Source: Sporosarcina sp.
GTDB taxonomy: Bacteria > Bacillota > Bacilli > Bacillales_A > Planococcaceae
DNA: 64,000 nucleotides
Assembly (NCBI GenBank): GCA_026169375.1
Contig: JAPFCR010000035.1
Coordinates: 1-64,000, forward strand
Direction: 5' to 3'
The notes under the pieces are model-generated. The model was not told the DNA's origin and did no database searches. It saw nothing but the letters and a program-made list of their open reading frames with translations. A program made the position numbers and the translations under genes. Below, one piece after another: positions 56,579-64,000 of the stretch. Within the stretch, counting starts at the first letter, position 1, and each line of letters begins with the position of its first letter.

Positions 56579-57160
56579 TCATTTATTTGCTTCAATTAAT
56601 TTTCGGATTTCCTTCATAATCACTGCTGTTACTTCCTCGGGCGAAGCTTTTTGCTCGCGATAAAGTGTCATATCAATCGGCTTACCGTAGACAACTTTCA
56701 AAGGTTTTAACGGCTTATAAGGTCCTATGATCGCGCAAGGCATCACATTCGCATTGCCGCGTAACGCAAAAAAACCAGCACCTGCTAATCCTTTTTGAAG
56801 TTCCCCGTCGCGACTTCTCGTTCCCTCGGGAAATAAACCGACAACTTTTCCTTCTTTTAATAATGATAGCGCATTTCTCATTGCTTTACGGTCACTCATG
56901 CCCCTTTTAACAGGGAAAGCTTTGACTTTTGGTAGAATACTTTTCAAAACTGGCATTTCAAATAACTCTTCTTTTGCCATAAAGTGAACGGGTCTTGGGC
57001 AAGTAATCCCAACGACAGGCGGATCAAAATTATCGATATGATTCGTACATAATAATACGCCGCCTTCTTTCGGAAAATTCTCTTTACCGATGACTTTAAT
57101 ACGATAAAAAGGATAGAAAAACATACTAACGAGCGTTTTACCAAGTGGGTACAAGTTCAT
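56579..57160 (-). CDS. plsC: 1-acyl-sn-glycerol-3-phosphate acyltransferase
   Basis: A 193-residue membrane-associated enzyme that makes phosphatidic acid. The catalytic motif NHIDNFD (His about 41, Asp about 46) and the substrate motif [10 protein letters not shown] are both present. It overlaps the cmk stop, so it is coupled to that gene. gpsA, which makes its upstream substrate, is about 3 kb away. Confidence 0.93.
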   Translation of the reverse strand: MNLYPLGKTLVSMFFYPFYRIKVIGKENFPKEGGVLLCTNHIDNFDPPVVGITCPRPVHFMAKEELFEMPVLKSILPKVKAFPVKRGMSDRKAMRNALSLLKEGKVVGLFPEGTRSRDGELQKGLAGAGFFALRGNANVMPCAIIGPYKPLKPLKVVYGKPIDMTLYREQKASPEEVTAVIMKEIRKLIEANK

Positions 57161-57834
57161 TGTGCTAACCTCTCTTTTGCCAATCGACTAATTTCATCCG
57201 CAACTTCCTCAATTGACATTGCCGTTGTATCTAACAAAACTGCATCTTCCGCCTGTCGCAACGGAGAAACTTCTCGATTTGAATCCTTTTCATCTCGCTC
57301 TTCAATTTCTTTTTTCAATTGTTCAAGTGACGTTTCGATACCGCGAGCCTTATTTTCAGTGTATCGACGCTCGGCACGCTCTTCTACAGATGCTGTCATA
57401 AAGATTTTTAACTCGGCTGTCGGAAGCACATGCGTCCCAATATCTCGCCCATCCATCACAACACCTGACTGCTCTCCTAATTGACGTTGTTTTTCAACCA
57501 TGAGTATCCGTACTGGATGATGTGCCGCAATTTGAGAAACATTTGCAGTTACTTCTGATGAACGAATGGCTTCAGAAACATCTACGCCGTCTACTCTTAC
57601 AACTTGGCCATTTTCTTTTGGTTCTAGTGAAATGATTGTTTCCTTTAGTAATTCACCTAACGCTTGGCCATTATTCATATCTATGCTTTGTTTTAACGCT
57701 TTATACGTTAATGCTCTATACATTGCACCAGTATCAATATACGTATACCCTAATTTTTCAGCTGTGATTTTAGCAATCGTACTTTTTCCAGCAGCTGCCG
57801 GCCCATCAATTGCTATTTTTATTTCTTTTAACAT
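57157..57834 (-). CDS. cmk: Cytidylate kinase
   Basis: A 225-residue kinase that turns CMP and dCMP into diphosphates. The P-loop [11 protein letters not shown] is at about 9-19; [20 protein letters not shown] and [13 protein letters not shown] are family marks. The ATG at 57834 is 8 bases from AGGAGG; the frame runs to 57861. Confidence 0.96.
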   Translation of the reverse strand: MLKEIKIAIDGPAAAGKSTIAKITAEKLGYTYIDTGAMYRALTYKALKQSIDMNNGQALGELLKETIISLEPKENGQVVRVDGVDVSEAIRSSEVTANVSQIAAHHPVRILMVEKQRQLGEQSGVVMDGRDIGTHVLPTAELKIFMTASVEERAERRYTENKARGIETSLEQLKKEIEERDEKDSNREVSPLRQAEDAVLLDTTAMSIEEVADEISRLAKERLAQ

Positions 57835-57881
57835 TACACTAACCTCCTGAAACAATGACAATAGTGTATCATAATTAAGAG

Positions 57882-57912
57882 AAAAAAGTCCCTTTTAAAG
57901 GGACTTTTACTA
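57882..57912 (-). terminator. ypfA terminator
   Basis: AAAAGTCCCTT (57884-57894) and AAGGGACTTTT (57898-57908), directly beyond the ypfA stop. T-rich sequence follows on the minus strand. Confidence 0.8.
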
Positions 57913-58563
57913 CATTTTCTTTTTTAATTGCAATTGACGTTCGAAACAATATTGAATCACTTGTTGACGATCTGCTTTTGACAACTCTACAAATTCTAAA
58001 GATGCAAGGTTTCGCTGCTCTTTTTCAAAAACTCTCACAACCTTTGCTTTCGCGCGAATGTATGCAATATCGCGGTCCGCAAAAGGTAAAACAACAAGTA
58101 GAGAGACCAACATATTTTCTTGAAGTGTATCGATTGTCGGCAAGTTAAGTGCAAGCCCTCCCGCACTAATATCAGCTGACACAAGGTGTAAAGTAGTTGC
58201 TTCCACTTCAACTGCTACATCCACGCTCGCTTCTACTCGTACAAACTCTCTACGCTGAACTTTAACAAGACTTTTATCGCCTTCATAAGCTAACTGAAGC
58301 ATTGGAATTTCTGCAAGACGTCTCCCTTGAACGTTCGTTTGAAAAAGATAAGACATTTTTAATTCATCTGTAAATGTAGCGTGCAACCTCGTTCCATCGA
58401 TTAAAAAAATTGTTTTGCCTGTTTCAACATGAGACGGATAATCAATCATAATAAAGCCGTCCCCTAAATCAACTACTCGACTTTTATATTCTTCAACATC
58501 TTCATCTTCTTTTCTTAGATGAATCACAGTTCCTATCTTTAATACCACAGGACGCACCCCCAC
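57910..58563 (-). CDS. motI: PilZ-domain cyclic-di-GMP receptor (YpfA/MotI-like)
   Basis: A 217-residue protein with an N-terminal YcgR-like domain and a C-terminal PilZ domain. The cyclic-di-GMP site is seen as RREFVR (RxxxR) followed by DISAGG (D-x-S-x2-G). In B. subtilis MotI acts as a clutch that disengages the flagellar motor; with cheR in this window, a motility role is sensible. The start is uncertain: the frame opens with a GTG at 58563 inside the GAGGTGGGGG site, while a GTG at 58548 (VVLKIGTV) is 8 bases from it. Confidence 0.87.
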   Translation of the reverse strand: MGVRPVVLKIGTVIHLRKEDEDVEEYKSRVVDLGDGFIMIDYPSHVETGKTIFLIDGTRLHATFTDELKMSYLFQTNVQGRRLAEIPMLQLAYEGDKSLVKVQRREFVRVEASVDVAVEVEATTLHLVSADISAGGLALNLPTIDTLQENMLVSLLVVLPFADRDIAYIRAKAKVVRVFEKEQRNLASLEFVELSKADRQQVIQYCFERQLQLKKKM

Positions 58564-58624
58564 CTCTAATCACTACTATATTACATCATGATTAAATGGA
58601 AATGCAATTTCTTTCCAAGTATAT

Positions 58625-59911
58625 TTATGGTTGCTTTTCTGTTTTGATGACTTCTTCTGTTTCTGTATCAACAACAACGACGTACGTATCGATTTGATCA
58701 TTCACGTCTAATGTAACTGTTAAATAATGCGCTAAACGTTGGTCCATTCGATCATTTTCAACGTATGCTAGCTCTTCTTCTACAACCGTTACATGCGGGC
58801 GGAAAAACGTCTCCCAATTTTGCTCAGTGATCGGTTGTCGGTCCAACTCCTCTTTTTGAATGTACTCCATCGCGTCTAGTCCAATAATGCCGCCTGTATC
58901 TTTTGCAACTTTTAGATGAATCGCATCAGAAAAAACTTTGGCCCCGTAGACCGGCTCAACTCGCACAAATACAAAATGCCAAGAAGTATCGTTTTCTCTC
59001 GCTTCTTCTAACACGACATCTTCATACCCTGCTTCTTTTAAGAAACGTTCTCCTTGGTCTTTGATAAATTCATACGATTGTACTTTTTGACTGAAAGACC
59101 TTTCTGATAAAAAGGATAAAACATGACCACCTTTTTCAGTAATATCAATATACCCAACAGTTCCATTTTCCGCAAAACGAATATGGTAAAAAGGATACGG
59201 GGCATCTGGCTGACTATTTTCAACTACAACCGATGAATGAGAAACTTCAGGAAATAGCGTTTTGAAATGTTCAACTGCTTCCTCACGCGTCACTTTTTGA
59301 TCTGTTAACATTTGCAACTCTTTTTTCTTCAAAGCATTGGATTCACTAGCAGTTAATGGAAAGTCACTTTCTGTATATTGTTTCACTGTCTCTCTCATCT
59401 CGTCCCAATCATGATCTACATCGACCGAGTCCAATTGGTTTTGCCATCCTTCAACGGTTACTTCGCCGCTGACTAAATCTCGAGTTGCCACTTGCCATTC
59501 ATCAGCCATTTCTCTTAAATTAAACGAAGCTTTGGTCATTGCTTGATGGTATTCTTCTTTATCTCCTAGACGATCTGCTTCTTTTGCGTAATTTCCTAAC
59601 CTACCTAAGTAATTCATCCAAGCATTCGAAAATCCACGATCTACTGGTAAAGAACCGACCGAATTTTTCACATCCGATGACAGCCGCCATATATCTTCTC
59701 GCGCTTCGTCAAATCCTTCTTTCTCATTAAACAACAATGTTTTTTGAACGGCTGTATCGAGTTCCTCAAGTTTCTGAGAGGCTTCTGTCATCTTCTTTGC
59801 ATATTGACCGCTTAATAAATAACTAAGCTGCTTACTTTCAGTCGTCTTTCCATACGCAAAGATAGAAAGTGCTACAACCGAATAACATAAAACGAATATT
59901 ATTTTTTTCAT
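58625..59911 (-). CDS. ypeB: Germination protein YpeB
   Basis: A 428-residue spore protein needed to place and stabilise SleB in the spore cortex. It has an N-terminal membrane helix (about 3-20) and three PepSY-like domains in the C-terminal half (YDIT-type GTVGYIDITEKGGHVLSF). Its start has no good ribosome site; the nearest purine block is more than 20 bases away, so it may depend on coupling to sleB, which ends 73 bases upstream. Confidence 0.93.
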   Translation of the reverse strand: MKKIIFVLCYSVVALSIFAYGKTTESKQLSYLLSGQYAKKMTEASQKLEELDTAVQKTLLFNEKEGFDEAREDIWRLSSDVKNSVGSLPVDRGFSNAWMNYLGRLGNYAKEADRLGDKEEYHQAMTKASFNLREMADEWQVATRDLVSGEVTVEGWQNQLDSVDVDHDWDEMRETVKQYTESDFPLTASESNALKKKELQMLTDQKVTREEAVEHFKTLFPEVSHSSVVVENSQPDAPYPFYHIRFAENGTVGYIDITEKGGHVLSFLSERSFSQKVQSYEFIKDQGERFLKEAGYEDVVLEEARENDTSWHFVFVRVEPVYGAKVFSDAIHLKVAKDTGGIIGLDAMEYIQKEELDRQPITEQNWETFFRPHVTVVEEELAYVENDRMDQRLAHYLTVTLDVNDQIDTYVVVVDTETEEVIKTEKQP

Positions 59912-59984
59912 ATATGAGCAAAAGTATTCCGAAAGATTATTCCGGAACTTCCGCCTCTCCTCCTATTCTATATGAACTTTTTGT

Positions 59985-60770
59985 TCAATAACAAAATACA
60001 TGAAGTCCAATTTTTTTAATTTGTGGCCTAGACCAAATCCACTTGCTTGTTGCTGTAATTGGGTTAAAATAATAAATTGAATTTTCCGAAGGATCCCATC
60101 CGTTGATCGCATCGATGACTGCTTCTTTGGCGCGCTCGTTTGGCGTTAACCATATTTGCCCATCGGCAACAGCGGTAAATGCACCCGGCTGAAAAATAAC
60201 GCCCCCAACGGTATCTGGAAAGTCCGCATGTTCAACACGATTTAAAATAACAGCTGCAACTGCGACTTGCCCTTCATATGGTTCGCCTCTTGCTTCACCG
60301 TAAACCGCATTTGCCATTAACTGAATATCTTCATTGGAGTATTTTGCCGGGACTTGAGGACTGTTATTTTGCCCCGCTCCTTTATTCACTTGCTCGTCTA
60401 ATGACTGATTGCCGTAATGCGTAAAGCGATTCCCTTCTTCAATATTTCTCTTAACAAATTTCTCGTCATAATTCGACACACCAATCAACTTCTGCTTCGT
60501 TGCCTCTCCTGCTACCCCGTCAACTGGAAGCCCGTATTGCTCCTGGAAATTACGCAGTGCCCAGTACGTGCCGTAACCATACTTTCCATCAATCGTTCCA
60601 GTATAGAAACCGACATATTGGAGCCTCGCCTGCAACTCAATGACATCATCGCCAAAAGCACCACGTTGTATTTGTTGATTCGAGAATGCTTCAGATTGGA
60701 TCGGCGAAATTGTATAGATAGATCCTACTAAAATGAATCCTAACAAAATCCCTTTAAAAATCCGCTTCAA
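59985..60770 (-). CDS. sleB: Spore cortex-lytic enzyme SleB
   Basis: A 261-residue lytic transglycosylase that breaks the spore cortex at germination. A signal peptide (about 1-30, ending near SEAFS) is followed by a peptidoglycan-binding domain (about 35-95, VIELQARLQYVGFYTG) and a C-terminal hydrolase-2 domain with the catalytic Glu in VYGEARGEPYEGQVAVAAVI. The start is a TTG at 60770, 7 bases from AAGGAGG; an upstream ATG at 60803 overlaps poor sequence. sleB and ypeB form the usual bicistronic unit, expected in the forespore. Confidence 0.95.
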   Translation of the reverse strand: MKRIFKGILLGFILVGSIYTISPIQSEAFSNQQIQRGAFGDDVIELQARLQYVGFYTGTIDGKYGYGTYWALRNFQEQYGLPVDGVAGEATKQKLIGVSNYDEKFVKRNIEEGNRFTHYGNQSLDEQVNKGAGQNNSPQVPAKYSNEDIQLMANAVYGEARGEPYEGQVAVAAVILNRVEHADFPDTVGGVIFQPGAFTAVADGQIWLTPNERAKEAVIDAINGWDPSENSIYYFNPITATSKWIWSRPQIKKIGLHVFCY

Positions 60771-60829
60771 ATCGATTCCTCCTTTTCCTTTTAGTTTGTC
60801 CAATTATCCGAGAAATATAATTGCCAATA

Positions 60830-60874
60830 AAAAAAGTGAATCTTCCAACTAACCATGTTGAAAAATCCACTTGA
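60830..60874 (-). terminator. prsW terminator
   Basis: Imperfect arms AAAAGTGAATCTTCCAAC (60832-60849) and GTTGAAAAATCCACTT (60857-60872), with a T run on the minus strand. It sits directly ahead of the sleB promoter region. Confidence 0.7.
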
Positions 60875-60908
60875 CTTCATTTCAATATTCTTTTTTAAAA
60901 ACGAATTT

Positions 60909-61589
60909 CTATGCATCTGTTCTTGCTTTTTGTCTAAATTGTCGCATTGCAAATAGGTGCGCTTGTTTTACTTTCGTTAACGCAAACCACCATAAAAACA
61001 ACATAAAAGGAACCATTATATACAATGAAAATTTACGAACTAAAAAGATTCCATTGTATATGAAATGAAGGAAGTACGGAGCTAAAAGTGCTAGTAATAA
61101 CATTAAGTTTTTATTCGATATCGTTGCAAACTTCGCTTTTCCTATGTAATAACCCATCACCACGCCGAATAGTGCATGACTTGAGACCGGAAGAAGTGCA
61201 CGCATAAAAGCAATATCCGTCCCATATGTGAATAAATACAATATATTTTCAACTGTTGCAAACCCTAAAGAAATACTCGCTCCGTATAATATACCATCAT
61301 ACGCATCTTTAAATTCAACATGACGATAAATCGCTAGCAATAAAATAAGCCACTTAAAAAACTCTTCTAAGCCACTCGTAAAGAGTACATCTCGAAAAAA
61401 AACATGTGAAAAAACATTTTCTTCTTCAAACACATGTTGTATAAATAAAATCGGGAAAGTCATCATTGCACCATAGATAAACGTATGAAACAAAGTGCGG
61501 GATGGCTCTTTTGCAATTTGCTTCCGTAAGTAAAAATAACTAAAAAGCGCCAAGCCCGGTGCAATGGCTAACGTTAGCAAAACAAACAT
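60909..61589 (-). CDS. prsW: Intramembrane glutamic protease PrsW
   Basis: A 226-residue protein with about eight membrane helices. The catalytic EExxK motif is in LEEFFKWL, and a later motif is in FATVENILY and SHALFGVVMGY. In B. subtilis it starts degradation of anti-sigma factor RsiW to release sigma W. The ATG at 61589 (MFVLLTLAIAPG) is 7 bases from GAGGGG; the frame runs to 61640. It has the standard position next to sleB. Confidence 0.94.
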   Translation of the reverse strand: MFVLLTLAIAPGLALFSYFYLRKQIAKEPSRTLFHTFIYGAMMTFPILFIQHVFEEENVFSHVFFRDVLFTSGLEEFFKWLILLLAIYRHVEFKDAYDGILYGASISLGFATVENILYLFTYGTDIAFMRALLPVSSHALFGVVMGYYIGKAKFATISNKNLMLLLALLAPYFLHFIYNGIFLVRKFSLYIMVPFMLFLWWFALTKVKQAHLFAMRQFRQKARTDA

Positions 61590-61685
61590 CCAGTCACCCC
61601 TCACCACGCTAAAAATAGACGATTGAACTTTGATTTTCATATATTCAAACGATTATAGCATTTTTAACTTATGATTTACATGCAC

Positions 61686-62663
61686 TCAATTATGTGATTG
61701 TTCTTTTTCGGCAATCGACCGGGCAATGAATTCCCCGTGATGTCGTCCGTTTTCAATAAAAATTTCATTCGCATTATTTCCCGCAGCAATGACTCCTGCT
61801 ACATATAAATTTTGCACATTTGATTCCATTGTTTCTTCATGAAAACTTGGACGTCCACTTTCTTGTTCGATTTCTACACCCATTTTTTGTAAAAATGAAT
61901 AATCAGGATGATACCCTGTCATCGCAAAAACATAATCAGATGGAATGGTGAAACGTTTCCCGTTTTTCTCAATAATTATCGATGTTTGTGTAATTTCTTT
62001 TACATTCGCCTCAAAATGCATCGTGATGGCTTCTCTTCTCACTAAACTCTCAAAAGCTGGCAATATCCACGGTTTCACACTAGGCGAATAATCTGTTCCT
62101 CTATAGACAACTGTTACATTGGCACCTGCTCTTTCAAGCTCGAGCGCAGCATCTACCGCCGAGTTTTTCCCGCCTATGACTACAACATTTCGCCTGAAAT
62201 AAGGATGGGCTTCTTTAAAGTAATGAGACACATGAGACTGATCTTCTCCTTTTACGCCCATCCAATTCGGATGATCATAATAACCTGTCGCAACCACTAT
62301 ATATTTCGCTAGATACTGCTCCTGATCGGTCGTTACTTGGAAATGTTCGTTCACTTTTTCAACTTTCGTGACTCGTTCAAATGCATTCACTTTAAGCTTC
62401 TTCATTTTCACAACTTCACGATAATAAACAAGCGCATCATTACGTTTTGGTTTTTCTTTTGCTGTAATAAAAGGAATATCGCCAATCGATAATTTCAAAC
62501 TCGAACTAAAAAAAGTTTGGTGTGTTGGATAGTGATAAATTGAATTCACAATATTCCCTTTTTCGATAACAAGAACGTCCATCCCTCTTTTTTGTAGTTC
62601 AATGGCGGCAGATAACCCACACGGTCCGCCGCCCACAACAATCACTTCTCTTTTTTGCATCAT
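61686..62663 (-). CDS. ypdA: Bacillithiol disulfide reductase YpdA (Bdr)
   Basis: A 325-residue FAD- and NADPH-dependent oxidoreductase that reduces oxidised bacillithiol. The FAD loop VVGGGPCGLSAAIE contains the cysteine essential in this family (Cys14 if the second ATG at 62660 is used). The NADPH loop is VVIGGKNSAVDAALE. GAAGGAG is 6 bases before the ATG at 62663. With bshA at 29164, it shows a working bacillithiol system. Confidence 0.94.
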   Translation of the reverse strand: MMQKREVIVVGGGPCGLSAAIELQKRGMDVLVIEKGNIVNSIYHYPTHQTFFSSSLKLSIGDIPFITAKEKPKRNDALVYYREVVKMKKLKVNAFERVTKVEKVNEHFQVTTDQEQYLAKYIVVATGYYDHPNWMGVKGEDQSHVSHYFKEAHPYFRRNVVVIGGKNSAVDAALELERAGANVTVVYRGTDYSPSVKPWILPAFESLVRREAITMHFEANVKEITQTSIIIEKNGKRFTIPSDYVFAMTGYHPDYSFLQKMGVEIEQESGRPSFHEETMESNVQNLYVAGVIAAGNNANEIFIENGRHHGEFIARSIAEKEQSHN

Positions 62664-62678
62664 ATTTCGCTCCTTCAA

Positions 62679-63392
62679 TTACTCATCGGAATAATAAATT
62701 GTAATCAGATGGCTTTCCGGATGAGCGCCCAGTCGAAAAGGAATCGACGATGTTCCGTAACCATTAGAGATCAGCTTCCCTCTATTTCCTGACCATTTAA
62801 AAAATCCTTTGTCACCAATTCCAAATTTACCAAACCGAATTTGACCGCCGTGTGTATGGCCAGAAAGCATTAAAGTTGGTTTGATAAACTGCTCCGCACG
62901 TTTCCATACAATTGGCTGATGACTCACGAATAACACATTTTGGTAACGCTCAATTCGTTCTAATGATTTCTCAAGATTGATCTTTTTAGAAGAAGGATCA
63001 TCTGTCCCGCAAATTCCCCAATCATGATGCGACGGGATAACTTGATTTTCATTATCTAAAATAATTCCATTATGACGCGCCATAATTTCTCGTATAGCTT
63101 CTTCTCCTACTTCACGGTCATTATTTCCCCATACGTAAAAAACTTGGCCGAGTTTACTTAACCGCTCTACATTCTGATCGATTCGTGCTAACGGAACATT
63201 CTTCTCCGCAAGATCTCCGCCAATAATGACAAGATCAATTTCTTGTTTTAACTTCTTCAACAGTCGTTTATCTATTTTTCTTCGATGAATATCTGTAATA
63301 AAAAAAACCGTCATCTTTTTACGTCGGCCACTATGATTGTTCACCTGAATATGATGTTGCTTGACATTTCTTTCTTTCGCAATCCAAAACAT
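62679..63392 (-). CDS. ypbG: Metallophosphoesterase YpbG-like, N terminus unresolved
   Basis: A calcineurin-like phosphoesterase of at least 237 residues. Metal-ligand motifs are FITDIHRR (DxH), IIGGDLAE (GGD), VWGNNDRE (GNND), SHQPIV and SGHTHGGQ. Its substrate is unknown. The ATG at 63392 has no ribosome site. In-frame codons continue upstream to about 63455 and encode a hydrophobic helix (KKIIGATFFLSSILLL) that fits the membrane anchor of YpbG, but no ATG, GTG or TTG is available there. AAAGGTGG lies just before two ATC codons at 63455-63450. Confidence 0.85.
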   Translation of the reverse strand: MFWIAKERNVKQHHIQVNNHSGRRKKMTVFFITDIHRRKIDKRLLKKLKQEIDLVIIGGDLAEKNVPLARIDQNVERLSKLGQVFYVWGNNDREVGEEAIREIMARHNGIILDNENQVIPSHHDWGICGTDDPSSKKINLEKSLERIERYQNVLFVSHQPIVWKRAEQFIKPTLMLSGHTHGGQIRFGKFGIGDKGFFKWSGNRGKLISNGYGTSSIPFRLGAHPESHLITIYYSDE

Positions 63393-63518
63393 TCGTAGTA
63401 AAAGTATTGAACTTAGAAAAAATGTAGCACCTATAATTTTCTTAAACGTGATGATGCGCCACCTTTCATAAGAAATAGGAAAATTTTTCTCCTTTGCCTA
63501 TTGTTCATTATTTGTCAT

Positions 63519-64000
63519 TTATGGAATGACTAATTTCTGTCCAACTGAAATCTCGTTTGAAGATAAACCATTCGCCTGTCTAATCTTATTCACACCGTCT
63601 CCAGTTTGGTAGTAGTTCACTGAAATTCGATATAATGTCTCCCCAGGTGCAACAGTATGTGTTCTTGCCCCCGAATTAGAGTTAGACTGATTTTGATTCT
63701 CATTTTGATTTTTATTCGCTTCTGCTTGTTGCTTTTCTTTTTCCGCTTGTTGTCGTGCTAGTTCTTTTTGACGTGCTTTTTCCTGCTTACGCTCTTCTTC
63801 TTTTTGTCGCTCTATCTCTTTTTGACGTGCTTCTTCTTCCTTCTTTTTCTTTTCTTCTTCAGCGCGCGCTAATTCTTTTTCTTTTTCCTTCTCTTTTGCT
63901 TTTTCTTTCTCTTCTTGATCAGTTAATGTTAGCTCATCATTCGACTTTTCACTCGTTTCGAATTGAATTTCATCCTCATCTGCTTGAGGTGTAATCGGGC
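63519..64000 (-). CDS. ypbE: LysM-domain protein YpbE-like, 3' part
   Basis: The gene enters from the right edge; 160 codons are visible. A long charged coiled region rich in Lys, Glu, Arg and Gln (EKEKAKEKEKEKELARAEEE and similar) leads to a Gln/Asn/Ser-rich linker. The C-terminal LysM motif has HTVAPGETLYRISVNYY, RQANGL and VGQKLVIP. LysM binds peptidoglycan, so the C terminus should lie outside the membrane. The N-terminal membrane part is beyond the window. Assigned as YpbE by layout and by neighbours ypdA and ypbG. Confidence 0.85.
   Translation of the reverse strand, partial: PITPQADEDEIQFETSEKSNDELTLTDQEEKEKAKEKEKEKELARAEEEKKKKEEEARQKEIERQKEEERKQEKARQKELARQQAEKEKQQAEANKNQNENQNQSNSNSGARTHTVAPGETLYRISVNYYQTGDGVNKIRQANGLSSNEISVGQKLVIP

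Noticed and set aside
1..64000. CRISPR arrays, tRNA or rRNA genes, insertion sequences, prophage
   Set aside because: I saw no regular spaced direct repeats, no tRNA-like or rRNA-like sequence, and no transposase, integrase or phage genes in either strand.

Overview
The window is a stretch of conserved chromosome from an endospore-forming, low-GC Gram-positive bacterium of the order Bacillales. Spore genes (spoIVA, sleB, ypeB), bacillithiol genes (bshA, ypdA), a menaquinol:cytochrome c reductase (qcrABC), type B RNase P RNA, and a gene order close to the Bacillus subtilis ypbE-to-gpsB segment all support this. The dispersed repeats and the PBP1 with a fibronectin III domain and acidic tail suggest a Planococcaceae member (Sporosarcina- or Lysinibacillus-like). 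That family call is inference from memory of such genomes. Nearly all genes lie on the minus strand; only aarF, recU and ponA point the other way. No phage, IS element, CRISPR array, rRNA or tRNA was seen.

Layout, left to right. 1-4.5 kb: the start of a gene running off the left edge with its Shine-Dalgarno in a hairpin, a GC-rich dispersed repeat, a DinG-family helicase, the THUMP RNA methyltransferase ypsC, rnpB and gpsB. 4.6-8.5 kb: the mrfB-mrfA-yppE DNA repair operon. 8.5-12.9 kb: the least conserved part, with an AarF/UbiB-type kinase, an arylsulfotransferase-like protein, a two-helix small membrane protein and a frameshifted small membrane gene. 12.9-16.2 kb: recU-ponA. 16.2-30.3 kb: ypoC-nth-dnaD-asnS-aspB-ypmB-dinG-panDCB-birA-cca-bshA. 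30.3-37.9 kb: dapB-ypjD-yugP-ypjA-qcrCBA-ypiF-ypiB-ypiA. 37.9-49.1 kb: the aromatic and menaquinone supraoperon aroA-tyrA-hisC-aroH-aroB-aroC-cheR-ndk-hepT-menG-hepS-mtrB-folE. 49.5-64 kb: hbs, spoIVA, yphF-yphE, gpsA, der, ypfD, plsC, cmk, ypfA, ypeB-sleB, prsW, ypdA, ypbG and the 3' part of ypbE.

The genes work together in recognisable modules: chorismate to tyrosine/phenylalanine precursors, heptaprenyl diphosphate and menaquinone feeding the qcr complex, pantothenate synthesis, DNA repair and recombination (nth, recU, mrfAB, two DinG-type helicases, dnaD), ribosome and RNA maturation (der, ypfD, ypsC, rnpB, cca) and spore formation and germination.

The most notable points are departures from the expected order and non-coding structure. 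trpEDCFBA is absent between aroH and hisC although the TRAP gene mtrB is kept. mgsA and bshB1 are absent between dapB and bshA. The panB leader can form a terminator and a competing antiterminator. Two families of dispersed repeats are present. The leader at the left edge hides its Shine-Dalgarno. ypbG lacks a normal start codon ahead of its membrane anchor. I did not find a convincing new multi-gene system; most of the window is ordinary housekeeping DNA.
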